In this document: positions 1-9,510 of the stretch, in pieces
How positions within the stretch are numbered: the first letter of the stretch is position 1
How the letters are laid out: every line of letters begins with the position of its first letter
From: Zychaea mexicana
Lineage: Eukaryota; Mucoromycota; Mucoromycetes; Mucorales; Lichtheimiaceae
Direction of reading: 5' to 3'
DNA: 64,000 nt
Assembly: GCF_025766255.1 (NCBI RefSeq)
Contig: NW_026516668.1
Span: 558,001-622,000, forward strand
Position numbers and translations under genes: made by a program
The notes under the pieces: generated by a model
What the model saw: only the letters and a program-made list of their open reading frames with translations
Databases searched by the model: none
Told to the model about the DNA's origin: nothing

Positions 1-870
1 GGACTTGGATTGGCTTAGACCCCATCTCTCTCTGTCTATAACTTTGCTGTAAAACGATAAAACAAATGTAAGTATAGCTGGACTCAACTTGGTAATGCCG
101 TGTCAAAAAATAAAGATAGCACAGTGTGTGAAACCCTCTAATGATCTTTTTCTCCAGCTAGAAGAAGTGTTTTTGTCTTGGTTGTGATTCTCTGCTCTAC
201 ACTGGCCGGGCGTTCGGTTCTCCTGTGTCTCTACTCAGAAGTATGGTAAGTATAGCACGATAGAATCTTGTGTGTGTGGTTTGGCACTTTCCCATTAACT
301 GTTCGTCTCTTTTGTCAAAATTGATGCTCTGCTGCCATCCCGCTTCTAGAAGCCGACCTGTCAAGTAGTCCATAGGCTGCGGTCAAGATCTATCCATCCA
401 TCTGGACGGTGGCGTGTGCTTTTTGCTTTGAATGGACCTGAGGAAGTCGTTAAAGCCTCATATTCTTATTGCTTATTTGTATAATTTATCCCCCTTCCCC
501 TCTTCCCCTTGCTCTGACCCAGGAAGTCGTTAAAAGCGTCTATTGCGTTCTTTATATAGTTTATCCCCCTCCCCTTCTCCTCCCCCTTTGCTTTTCTCTC
601 GCAGTTCCTAGTAGCCTCTGTCTCGACCCATCTTCGGATGTTGCATCGTTTCACGCGAACGGCTGTTATTTTTACTCAGGCAGCCTCCGGGCGTAAGTCC
701 TGCTTCATCTTCAACTTCCCCGCGCCCACGGGTAAAAAGTGCGGCCGAGGTCCCCATGAATTTGGGAATGCTTTGCGTAAGTATTTACTTTCTCTTTTTC
801 TGTCTGTGAATTTACATGGATGAGAGTTTCCTTTTTTGGATTTTTCAGCTAACTTTTAAAGATTTTAATA
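1..870 (+). CDS. 3' end of an unidentified spliced gene (partial)
   Basis: I do not recognise this gene. Intron-like stretches run at 68-157 and 246-349, and both open with the same 11 bases (GTAAGTATAGC) and end in CAG/TAG. A pyrimidine-rich acceptor ends at 604. From 605 one frame stays open to 776 and then meets a GTAAGT donor at 777-778. Joining to the acceptor near 848 gives a short tail ending Leu-Pro-Asn-Phe-stop, followed closely by an AATAAA-like signal. The last exon would encode about 60 basic residues with no known domain. It could equally be a spliced non-coding transcript, because the upstream exons give no convincing protein. Confidence 0.3.
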
Positions 871-1534
871 ATAAAGAAGAAGAAGAAGATGTACATATCC
901 TCCTAAACTCCACCATCATCACCATATCAGAGTTATTTTAATTATCCAAACAGAAAAACAGAAAAAATACCCCAATTATCAGAAGCGAGATAACACGTCA
1001 TTGTACATTTGTCTAATGCAACACATTATACATTTCGATTTATCTTGATACCCAATAAAAACAACATAAGGCTGCTGCGACCGATACCGATGCCTTCGCC
1101 ATAAAATGCGACTTTTACGCATAGCACTGTCGGTCCTTGATATGAATTCAACGATGAGAACATGGTTGAAAAGAGAAACAGCCGTATGATATTACTTGAC
1201 ATACCGTTGAGTAGCTCATGATATCAGAAACAAATGTGTGTTGCTTTCAGCGTAACGTATTTAAGAAATATTTCAGAGGGCAAAACTTAATGTTTCAAAA
1301 GCCTTACGCAATTTGGTCCAATATACATGATTGGGTAAAAGATACCTGTTAAATACGATCGATAATAAATTAAGATTTAGCTTTGATGGATTTGATCAAA
1401 AGTAGGATCAGCAGCAGTTGCTTCACAGTGGATGACGCAGGTCAATCTCAACTACCGATTATGGATCTTTCCACAAAAAAAAGTTAAAACGAACGATTAC
1501 AAATGCGTAACAATTCAATTAGGAGTAAAGATGT
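871..1534. other. intergenic, AT-rich
   Basis: No convincing gene or structured element is visible here. The left end holds the presumed poly(A) region of the gene before it, and the right end lies just past the terminator of the U6 gene. Confidence 0.5.
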
Positions 1535-1539
1535 AAAAA

Positions 1540-1599
1540 AAAAGTTGCTCCGTAGAGCGTATCCAACTCGGCGATTAGTGTCATCCTTGTGCAGGGGCC

Positions 1600-1631
<32 letters not shown>

Positions 1632-1657
1632 TAATGTGACAGAGGTACCGAAGTACA
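1540..1657 (-). ncRNA. U6: U6 spliceosomal snRNA
   Basis: On the minus strand the sequence contains the universally conserved U6 core: the ACAGAGA box (in AATACAGAGAAGATTAGC-like context), the AGC triad region, and the CCCCTGCACAAGGATGAC segment that forms the internal stem-loop. The 5' end folds into a short hairpin, GTAC-TTCG-GTAC, which matches the 5' stem-loop of U6. The 3' end is a run of nine T (1535-1543 on the plus strand are A), as expected for RNA polymerase III termination and the U6 oligo-U tail. The 5' end is set by the hairpin and the TATA spacing and may be off by a few bases. U6 pairs with the 5' splice site and with U2/U4, and forms the catalytic centre of the spliceosome. 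That fits a genome with this many introns. Confidence 0.95.
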
Positions 1658-1686
1658 TGTCGATTTAAGCCCTAATGTCGTCAAAC

Positions 1687-1692
1687 CTTATA
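1687..1692 (-). promoter_or_regulatory. TATA box of the U6 gene
   Basis: On the minus strand a TATAAG motif lies about 30 bp upstream of the U6 5' end. This is the expected position for a TATA element in a polymerase III type 3-like or yeast-like U6 promoter. Confidence 0.6.
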
Positions 1693-1699
1693 AGCTGTA

Positions 1700-2755
1700 A
1701 ATTAAGTTTCAATGTGCGACTTGTGGGTCAATTTTCATAAGTGTGCCGCAAGTTGATGCCTCGATTGCTGCTGCTGCCCGACTAAAGTGGAACAAGAAAG
1801 AAGTGCCCCTTCATAGGCCTAATGTGTTGGTCCCATTTTTAATGCCCATGCTACATGGCTTCTGTTGGATTGATTGTAGTGTGTACGCATATGGGGTTCA
1901 GTGCGTGTAAACGGATGTGATGATGTTCATTTTCTAACAAGCGGTATTCAGGAACCTTGCGGTGATACCAAAAATCGGGCTTAAAAAACACAGAATAAAA
2001 GACATGTTACGTCAAAATGAATCTAACAAGAATACTGTTAAAATTAGCATACAATTTATCTGGAAAGCAGCAATCGCTGGGTCTGTATATCCCCATTCAC
2101 TTTTCTGTGTACGCCTCAACCGAATACACACGCCCATTACCGGTCCTTCCGAGCGGCAGCAGACACATTTATCAGAAAGTGGCGTACTTTCTATATTGAA
2201 GACCTTCGATAATCCCTTTCTTGATGCCTTACTAGATCGGACCCTTGATATCTAAGACTCTCATTTGACAGGTGCTCAAGAAGGATCTTCATCTTCACTA
2301 CTAAGCAACACACTGTCACAAAAAACAATGATATGAGATAGAATCACTCCGCTAGTTGACATTCTACAACCCCACTAATCTTTGCATAGCTAGCTTTCCG
2401 GCTAACCATAAGATATTATCTGGGATGAATAACGAGCGAAAAATGTTAAAGTTGGGCGAGACTAGAGAAAAGAGACTATTATATAGTGAGATATAAGATT
2501 ACTGCTATATGAAGACAGCTTACTTTAGAACTGGTTTGATCAATACAAACATTAGCAAGCTGTTTAAAACACGCATGTTTAATCACTTGTCGTACTCGGT
2601 TCCTGCTTCAAGTCCGATGGTGGAGGGGAACACACGCGCGCGCGCAATTTTATTTTTCTTATTCTCCATTGACCTTTTTTTCCCTCACTCCTCCTTTGCC
2701 ACTTGCTACACACAACTCGACTACATAATTAAAAGCAAAACTACATGCATCCGTA
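1700..2755. other. intergenic, upstream of the condensin gene
   Basis: Only short ORFs with no recognisable protein occur here. The last 150 bp carry pyrimidine-rich stretches and a short (CG)n-like run near 2635, and probably form the promoter and 5' UTR of the condensin gene. Confidence 0.45.
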
Positions 2756-5700
2756 ATGACACGATCTCCTCTACAATCAGCCAATCATCGTCCTCAGGGA
2801 CACGGTCGGAATGGTCAACCTAAAGCTTCCTTCCAGGATCTTCAACGAGGTCGTCTTGCCAAACAGGTTATGCAGTCAACAGGAACGACTAGTACAGCAT
2901 CCCCATCCACAGGCGAATCCAGTACCACTAACAATGTGCTAGCTGTCGAAGTGCCTGTCGTTGCATCACTTACGCCAGAACAAATGTACTCAAATTTTGA
3001 GGAATGGATCAAAATGTGCACGGACAATGTATGAATATGAATTTGAATGGGTGTGCTTTTTGTTTTTTGGAGAGGAAAGGAAGTTAATAGTTGTGGTTCT
3101 TCTTTTTCATATTTTAGAAAATCAATGCAAAAAATAGCTGGAACTTTGCATTGATTGATTACTTTCATGAAATGACGTTCCTGCGCGATGGTGACAGCAT
3201 CAACTTTCAAAAGGCTTCTTGTACACTTGACGGCTGTGTGAAAATTTATACATCCAGAGTTGATTCTGTGGCCACAGAAACCGGAAAGCTACTCAGTGGT
3301 TTGGCGGATAGTGCAAGTAAGCATTACTGACGACGTGATAATATCTTCTAATAAAAATGCACCTTGTACACTAAAAATACGATTGCTACTATAGCTTCAG
3401 GAGATCCTGACGATGATGAGGATCCACAACGGTCGGGCGATGCACCGGAACGACGCACGCGACGAAGGGTAAATCCTAAAAAATCAAAAAAGCACAAAAC
3501 TATATTCACATACACATCATCTAACAATCTTATCCGCTGCAGGGCAATCGTGCCGAAAGTACCCTACTCAGGGATTTCTCGTCGATCGCTTTAAAGAAGT
3601 TCGACCTTGATTTCGCTGTCGATCCGCTGTTCAAAAAAACATCTGCTGACTTTGACGAAGGCGGTGCTCGTGGTTTACTGCTGAATCATCTGGCCCTTGA
3701 TCGTGATTGTAAAATCATTTTCGACGCATCAGACGCGAGCAGCTCAGAACCAGCACCTAATGATAAGCAAACGGATGAGGGTGATCTGCTGGCTGCAGAA
3801 AAAACTCAAGATGCGGAACAAATGGATGAAGACATAGAAGATAACGAAGGCGACGGTCAATCAAAAGAAGATAAAGATGCCGCCAAAGACGATGACAAAG
3901 AGGCAGCAGCTGTTGCTGTTGAAGAAGAAGAAGAAAAAGTAGAAGATCCAATGGATGTGGATGCTAATGAGCAATCTGAATCAAGTGAACAACAAGAACA
4001 AGAACCAATCGACCAACAACTCCCCCAACCTGCGGTCGAAAAAGAAGAAGAAGAAGAAGAAGAAGAAAAGGACAGTATGGTGGAAATATCCCGTTTACGA
4101 GGTAAAAACCTGAACGACAATAACTGGGTAATTTGATAAATGAAGAAAAATTCTCACCACAGTGTGACATTTTAGCCAAACTGCCACCTGTCGAAATCAT
4201 TGCCACTTTACAAATATGTCCTACTTTGCAAGGCTACAACTTCTTCTCAGAAACGGATTTCACTATGCCTGATCTTGAGGATACTGCCGACCAGATAGAA
4301 AATCCTGTCGATTTGGCACCACCAACAACCGCAGGAGAAACGGGAGATGACTACGCTAATGATGATTATGATGGCATGGATGATTATGATTTTGGCGACG
4401 ACGGACCTATGCTGGATGGTATTGACGATGTTCCATTTGGCGATGGCCATGGCGATGCTGATGGCGATGCTGCGGGCGGACAAGATGAAGGAAGCATCGG
4501 TGGAGATAATGAGAATCCTTTGCAAGAAACCGACTTTATGAGTGCCATGACGGGAGGCAATGGCAGTGACATGTTTAGCTACTTTGATACGGCATTTAAC
4601 AAAAACTGGGCTGGTCCTGAACATTGGAAGTTGCGACGACCCGTATCAAAAGGTAATCATGAGCTACTGCAAGATCGCTCCCTTGTTTTATTCAACGAAC
4701 CATGTTTCTGTAGTGGCCAAAGAAAAGGATACTACAGCAAATCAAGAAGAAGGTGCCGAAGGTGAAAAGTCACGGAAAAAGCAAAAACAAGCATTTCAAA
4801 TCGACTTTATTGCTGGTGAGGATGTGGATGAAGATATGTTGTTTGCAACAGATAAACGGACCAAGATCAGCATGTCCAGTGTGCAAGAATCAGCCGTCAA
4901 AGACGACATTCATCTTTTACCAGATGACATGCATTTCTCATCGAAGCAGCTATTGAAGCTCTTTTTGAAACCTACATTTTCGGTAAGTGTGGGTGTTTCC
5001 TTGGACAGTTTAAACAAAGAAGGGGGGAGATAGAGTAGTCTGGATAACGCATTATTTGTTTCTGTATATCAGATGCGAAGCAAGAAGAAGCAGAGACAAG
5101 AAACAGGGGAAGAAGACGCTGCTGCTGTACCACAAGAAGATGACCAGCAATATGGTAAGTAGCAATGCATATATACGCAAACTTTGACTAATCACACATA
5201 CGCTCTATAATGATTAGACTATGACCCTGGTGTGGATGATTATGGTCCAGATACACAATTTTGGGCAGATCAGCAAACTGAAAGTACACCCGACGAACCA
5301 TATCAGACACAAGCCGACACACAAGATCAAAGTAAGTTGTTGTTGTTGTTGTTGTCAATGACAATGGGTGCGAGTGTGTACATACATGCACTCTCATACA
5401 GAAATGAATGCGCTTATTTGATTTGAATATTATTTCTCCATAGCCGTTCTCACTGCATTGGAAGATACGTCGTTCTATCAAGATTCGTACTATGACACAT
5501 ATGACGACGTAGAAAATTCACACCTCTATGGCGATGCTCTGATTACCAACCATCGCTTAAAGAAGACCAAGCCGCTGTATGTGAACTATGCCCGCACAGC
5601 CAAACGTGTCGACGTTAAAAAGTTAAAAGATAACCTGTGGAAAGCACTCACGCTACCCAAGGCAAGTATTCTAGAAACACCGTTCCTGCTGCTATCCCGC

Positions 5701-6061
5701 TTGTCAGTACCCAATCACTAACTACTGTTAAAATAACAAACTATAGCCGGATACACCATCGCCACCAGTAGAATCAACGCCAGGCAACGACAGTGTCGAT
5801 CCGGATTCAGTGCAAGGTGTTCAGCGATTCACTGATATTCTGCAAGAGCTGCGCAGAATGTATACAGTCAAGGCATTGAAGGACATATCGGTGCCATTCT
5901 GCTTTATTTGTCTCCTGCATCTGGCCAACGAACGGAATCTTACGATATCTCGACCGACAAATCTAGCCGATCCAGACTATGATCCTGACGACTTTGTTTT
6001 AGGCGAAGCGCCGATGGATGAGACTTTCCTTAACGAAGTAACGATTGTACAGAACGTATAA
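2756..6061 (+). CDS. BRN1: condensin complex subunit 2 (CAP-H / Barren, kleisin)
   Basis: CAP-H is the kleisin subunit that bridges the SMC2-SMC4 heads in condensin and drives mitotic chromosome compaction in the nucleus. Ten exons join in frame: 2756-3028, 3118-3316, 3395-3468, 3543-4101, 4176-4652, 4714-4982, 5073-5154, 5218-5331, 5444-5661 and 5747-6061, giving 859 residues. The family signature is very clear near residues 90-150, with NAKNSWNFALIDYFHEM followed by the INFQKASCTLDGCVKIYTSR block. The middle is highly acidic. The C-terminal exons hold the winged-helix region that binds SMC4, including VKKLKDNLWKAL and a conserved end around FCFICLLHLANE. Exon 3 could start at 3401 instead of 3395 without changing frame. 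Intron 9 (5662-5746) appears to use a GC donor. Identity is secure; exact exon edges are by eye. Confidence 0.93.
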
Positions 6062-7379
6062 TCTCTTTACCCCTCTCCGTTTTCTCTCTCTCTCTCTCCA
6101 TTCACACTTTATACATTCACACATTACACATAGTCTCAATAACCGGCTTTCTTTCTTTTGTATATACAACGTCTCCTTATTATATACAACCTGTGATTAA
6201 CTCAAAATCATAATTATCATCACTAGCATCACCATATCATCAATATAGTTTTATTTATCATGCAAGATGTTCATTATGTACTGTTGCCAGATAGCACGCA
6301 GTGCCCCAACATTTCGTAGGACTGGGCAATGATGCTGCATAATATGGTGTGAAGAATAATCTCTCATTTATCATCCAAAAAATGTGGTGCCACTGTCCCA
6401 CAGTTGTCACCTGCAGCATCGCACGCATATAATTTTGTTTGTCAGATCTTACAAATATTCAATAGTAGACGGCACATACTACACACATCACATTAAGAAA
6501 CGGTAAAGAAAAAGGCGCGAATTCAGGCAGGAGGCGAGGGGTGACAGACATGCATGTTTACGTTCGTGGGGGGGGGGAGTTAGTGGTTGGCGGTGATGAT
6601 GGTGATGGAAGGATAAACCAATAGGCCACATGTATCTTCCCAGAGCGAGTTGTCAGTTTGTTTTCGGAGGGTGGAAAAGGGAGGAGTGTGTGTGTGTGTG
6701 GCATACAAGTTTCAGAAATTGGTTCCAACTTGTTGGTAGTGGCGTATTTCTTTGTACTTGCTTAGTGCTACTATGTCTTTCTCGAGAATCCATGGGACAT
6801 ACTCTGGTACTAGATGTGTCCCCACACCAGACCCGCCAGTGTGCGCTTTAGGGGAGGAGGATGAAAAGGGAGGAAGGACAAAGAAAAGTAAAGACAGGGG
6901 TTAAGAGGACTTCTTGTATCAGTACTTTTCCTGGCACATTCTGCAGTTGTTATTGTTATTGTTGTTGTTGTTCTGTTTTGATCGGTTGCTCGTGGAAATC
7001 AAAAAGCATAACAGATAAGAGCAATGCTGCTGCTGATGTGACACATAGAAATTGCGCCCAATGCTTCTGAAACCTGTAACGAACGCATCACGCGGAGAAA
7101 TCTCTTTTGTCTTTGATGAAAGAAAAATAATAATAATGTATTAAGAGCGACCCAAAAGTGGATAAAATAATCAAACAACAGTACATAGGAAACACTACAG
7201 AAAAAGGCAATAAAAAGAATGAAGAAAAGGCGCAAATGGCGAACCACCTACTGGCAGTATCGTCTGTCCAGTGAATGATGGAACGGGTATTATCGATGAG
7301 AAAGCAAATGTGGTTATTGTGCAAGTGATGGATTTTTGGTGGAGAGGATGGATGGTGGTATAGTATATGCTTGTATCTT
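6062..7379. other. convergent 3' UTR / intergenic region
   Basis: The condensin gene runs in from the left and the CCCH zinc-finger gene (minus strand) ends at 7380, so this spacer holds both 3' ends. It contains CT-rich and GT-rich simple stretches, including a G run near 6568 and (GT)n near 6690. ORFs in it have no recognisable product. Confidence 0.5.
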
Positions 7380-8252
7380 TCAGTACATCATTGCCGAAGA
7401 CAGATACCGTGGAGGAGCTGGAGGGAACACTAGCTGTTTGTGGCTGTTGTTGTTGTTGTTGTTGTTGCTGCTGTTGCTGTTGCTAGTGATAGCAGCAGTG
7501 GCAGAGTTGATGTTCTTGTCATTGTCGCCACAGAAGAGCTGATGATAGGCTACAGGCGTTGATGGTAATGGCGACGAGGATGTTTGTGCCAAGGACAACG
7601 GCGACAATGTCTCGAACAAGTGCTCTTCCCAGCTGTTGGTCGATCGTGTCGAGGTGCTCGGGCAGAGTGAAGACGAGTTTGACAAGGAAGAGACCGAGGA
7701 GGAGGAGGATGATGAAGCACCACTACTGCTGCCAATGCTGAAACGTCGATTTTGAGGAGCAAGTGACGCTAATGATTGATGCACGTTGCTGTCTTGTGTT
7801 GTTGTTGTTGCTACTGCTGCTGCTAACATGGCTGAACAGCTATTAGAAGCAGCACTACTACGTTGAAAGAACCGCGAATCAGTTCGATGCGACGGAATAG
7901 GCAACTTTCGCCAGTAACCCTTGTTGTTGAGTTGTTGTTGTTCTTGTTGTTGGACGTCATTACCATCACTGCTGCTGCTGGTGTTGTCGCTGAATGGCAT
8001 TGGCACGGCTGTGCTGTTATAGTCGTGGATGAATGTGCATCGAACACCGTAAGGACACGCGCCGTCGACATGGTAGGCACGGCAGATTTGGGTTTTGTAG
8101 CGGCTGTGGCGAGGAACGGTACGAAGTTCGCCATCGCCGTGGGCGTAGCGACACTTTTTGCCGTAGCGGCATTGACCGAGCTCAGTCCAGTTGCGACAGT
8201 ATTCTGTCTTGTACAGAACGGACTGCTTGGTCGTGGAGGTATTATTGATCAT
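7380..8252 (-). CDS. tandem CCCH zinc-finger protein, tristetraprolin (TTP/ZFP36) type
   Basis: Single-exon gene of 290 residues. Near the N-terminus are two fingers of the exact form C-x8-C-x5-C-x3-H (about residues 19-38 and 57-76), separated by 18 residues. Each is preceded by a YKTE/YKTQ lead-in. Both the spacing and the lead-in define the TTP family. Such proteins bind AU-rich elements in mRNA 3' UTRs and recruit deadenylases, so a role in cytoplasmic mRNA decay is expected. The remainder is low-complexity Ser/Asn/Gln-rich sequence. A basic patch (YWRKLPIPSHR) just after the fingers loosely resembles the RRLPIF deadenylase-binding motif that TTP proteins carry at their C-terminus, but this is only suggestive. 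The start is the first ATG before the first finger. Confidence 0.9.
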   Translation of the reverse strand: MINNTSTTKQSVLYKTEYCRNWTELGQCRYGKKCRYAHGDGELRTVPRHSRYKTQICRAYHVDGACPYGVRCTFIHDYNSTAVPMPFSDNTSSSSDGNDVQQQEQQQLNNKGYWRKLPIPSHRTDSRFFQRSSAASNSCSAMLAAAVATTTTQDSNVHQSLASLAPQNRRFSIGSSSGASSSSSSSVSSLSNSSSLCPSTSTRSTNSWEEHLFETLSPLSLAQTSSSPLPSTPVAYHQLFCGDNDKNINSATAAITSNSNSSNNNNNNNSHKQLVFPPAPPRYLSSAMMY

Positions 8253-8508
8253 GGTCTTGTGTGTGATTTACGTGGGAGACAGAGAAAGACACACTGGCAC
8301 AAGTGAAAGAAAGGAAGAAAAGAAGCGAAAAAGAGAAAGCAGGAAAAACAAAGGCCGACTTTTATTATTGAAGGGACAAGTACTGGTAATAAGCAGCGAC
8401 GACCACGACGAAGGAACACCAACAACAACAACAACAATGATTTGATCTCAATGACAGCCCCTTAAAGGAATCAGAAAAAAAGGCGGGCTCCGGCTCAACC
8501 GAAACGTG
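8253..8508. promoter_or_regulatory. spacer between two minus-strand genes (promoter of the CCCH gene)
   Basis: This 256-bp gap lies upstream of the CCCH gene and downstream of the LCL2-like gene. It is purine-rich on the plus strand. No individual element can be named with confidence. Confidence 0.35.
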
Positions 8509-9020
8509 TCAGAGACCGGTTCTCACACATGCATACCACTCGCCTACACGCTGCTTTGTCTCGAGCGGATGTGGACACGGGCAGTCGATCGGCTCCTGTA
8601 CGCACACGCCTGCTACTGCTGCTTCTGCTGCCTGCTGCTGCTGCTGGTGGTGGCAGACGTATCCTTTGCAGTTTTCTATTTTCATCATATTGATTGTTAT
8701 TATTTTTTAAATTTACTAATCTGATAGAAACACAAGCACGTTTCCAATTATATTATTCTACCAATAACAATGATAATGAACCGTTGCTGTGCATAATCAA
8801 TTTCATAGAAAGAGCAACCCTAATAATTACCGAGTGAGCTCACTGGCTGACGCTGAGGACGTCTTTGTTCTGGCACCCCAAACGAGCGATCTTGCTGTTC
8901 TGCGATGTCTTCATTACCACTACTGCTGCCTCCAAACAGAATGTTTTTGAATTCGAATGCCCAAGTTGCCATTGGCAACATCACCACGATGGCTAACAAC
9001 AAGACAACGATGGATCGCAT
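8509..9020 (-). CDS. LCL2: LCL2-like small ER/secreted protein
   Basis: Two exons, 9020-8831 and 8675-8509, join in phase 1 to give 118 residues. Read without splicing, the first exon stops after 66 residues, so the gene is easily missed. Residues 1-22 are a clear signal peptide (MRSIVVLLLAIVVMLPMATWA-F). Exon 2 carries the cysteine pattern of fungal Long Chronological Lifespan protein 2: CKGYVC, then CVQEPIDCPCPHPLE, and a final YACVRTG. Family members are about 120 residues long and have been linked to ER-associated degradation and lifespan in yeast. A glutamine run followed by an alanine-rich stretch sits between the CKGYVC motif and the CVQEP motif, which is an unusual insertion point. 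The intron (8676-8830) has a GTAATT donor and a TAG acceptor. Confidence 0.82.
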
Positions 9021-9510
9021 CTGCTTTTGGACAGTGTCAGGCTACTGGCGTTTATGCGTGAATATATGTACAAGCTCAGAGAAATAAGAGGGGTTAGGTG
9101 GGTGATGATCTGAGGCGGGGTGGGTGTATACCAGGTAAGCGGCACTACTACTACTGCTAAACACTGATGTACACATTACGCACTGCTCGCAACACGTAGC
9201 GCGTCACGATATGTGGTGCATGAGGGCGTTGTACGAAAAAATAGGCGCGCAAACCCGGGTGTTTCGGAACTGCAACCCGCTTGATTTATTTTAGCGAGCT
9301 TGACAGGCAGAAATCGATGATATTCGATGGGCTATGTTTTACCTACCTCACTCAAAACCCAACGCTTGTCATTTCCCCCATCTTGTCTCTCTCGTCCTTT
9401 GCCAATGTAGCCCTTGTTCTTATATTCCGTTTCTTTCTTCCCTTCCGTTCTTTGTCTCATCCCCGTAGCATCCCCCCGCAACAGCTTAATTCACAAAGAA
9501 GCCTCACTCG
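9021..9510. promoter_or_regulatory. divergent promoter region, LCL2-like / RhoGEF
   Basis: The genes on either side point away from each other, so this 490-bp stretch must hold both promoters. The right part (9350-9480) is pyrimidine-rich on the plus strand, as is common just upstream of fungal start codons. No TATA box is certain. Confidence 0.45.

Noticed and set aside
1962..2255. ORF of 97 codons upstream of the condensin gene
   Set aside because: No domain, no signal peptide and overlapping ORFs in other frames. It looks like chance.
2470..2490. Phrase GAGACTATTATAT also seen near 12985 and, less exactly, near 40130
   Set aside because: Short AT-rich phrases recur by chance in 64 kb. 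No consistent position relative to genes.
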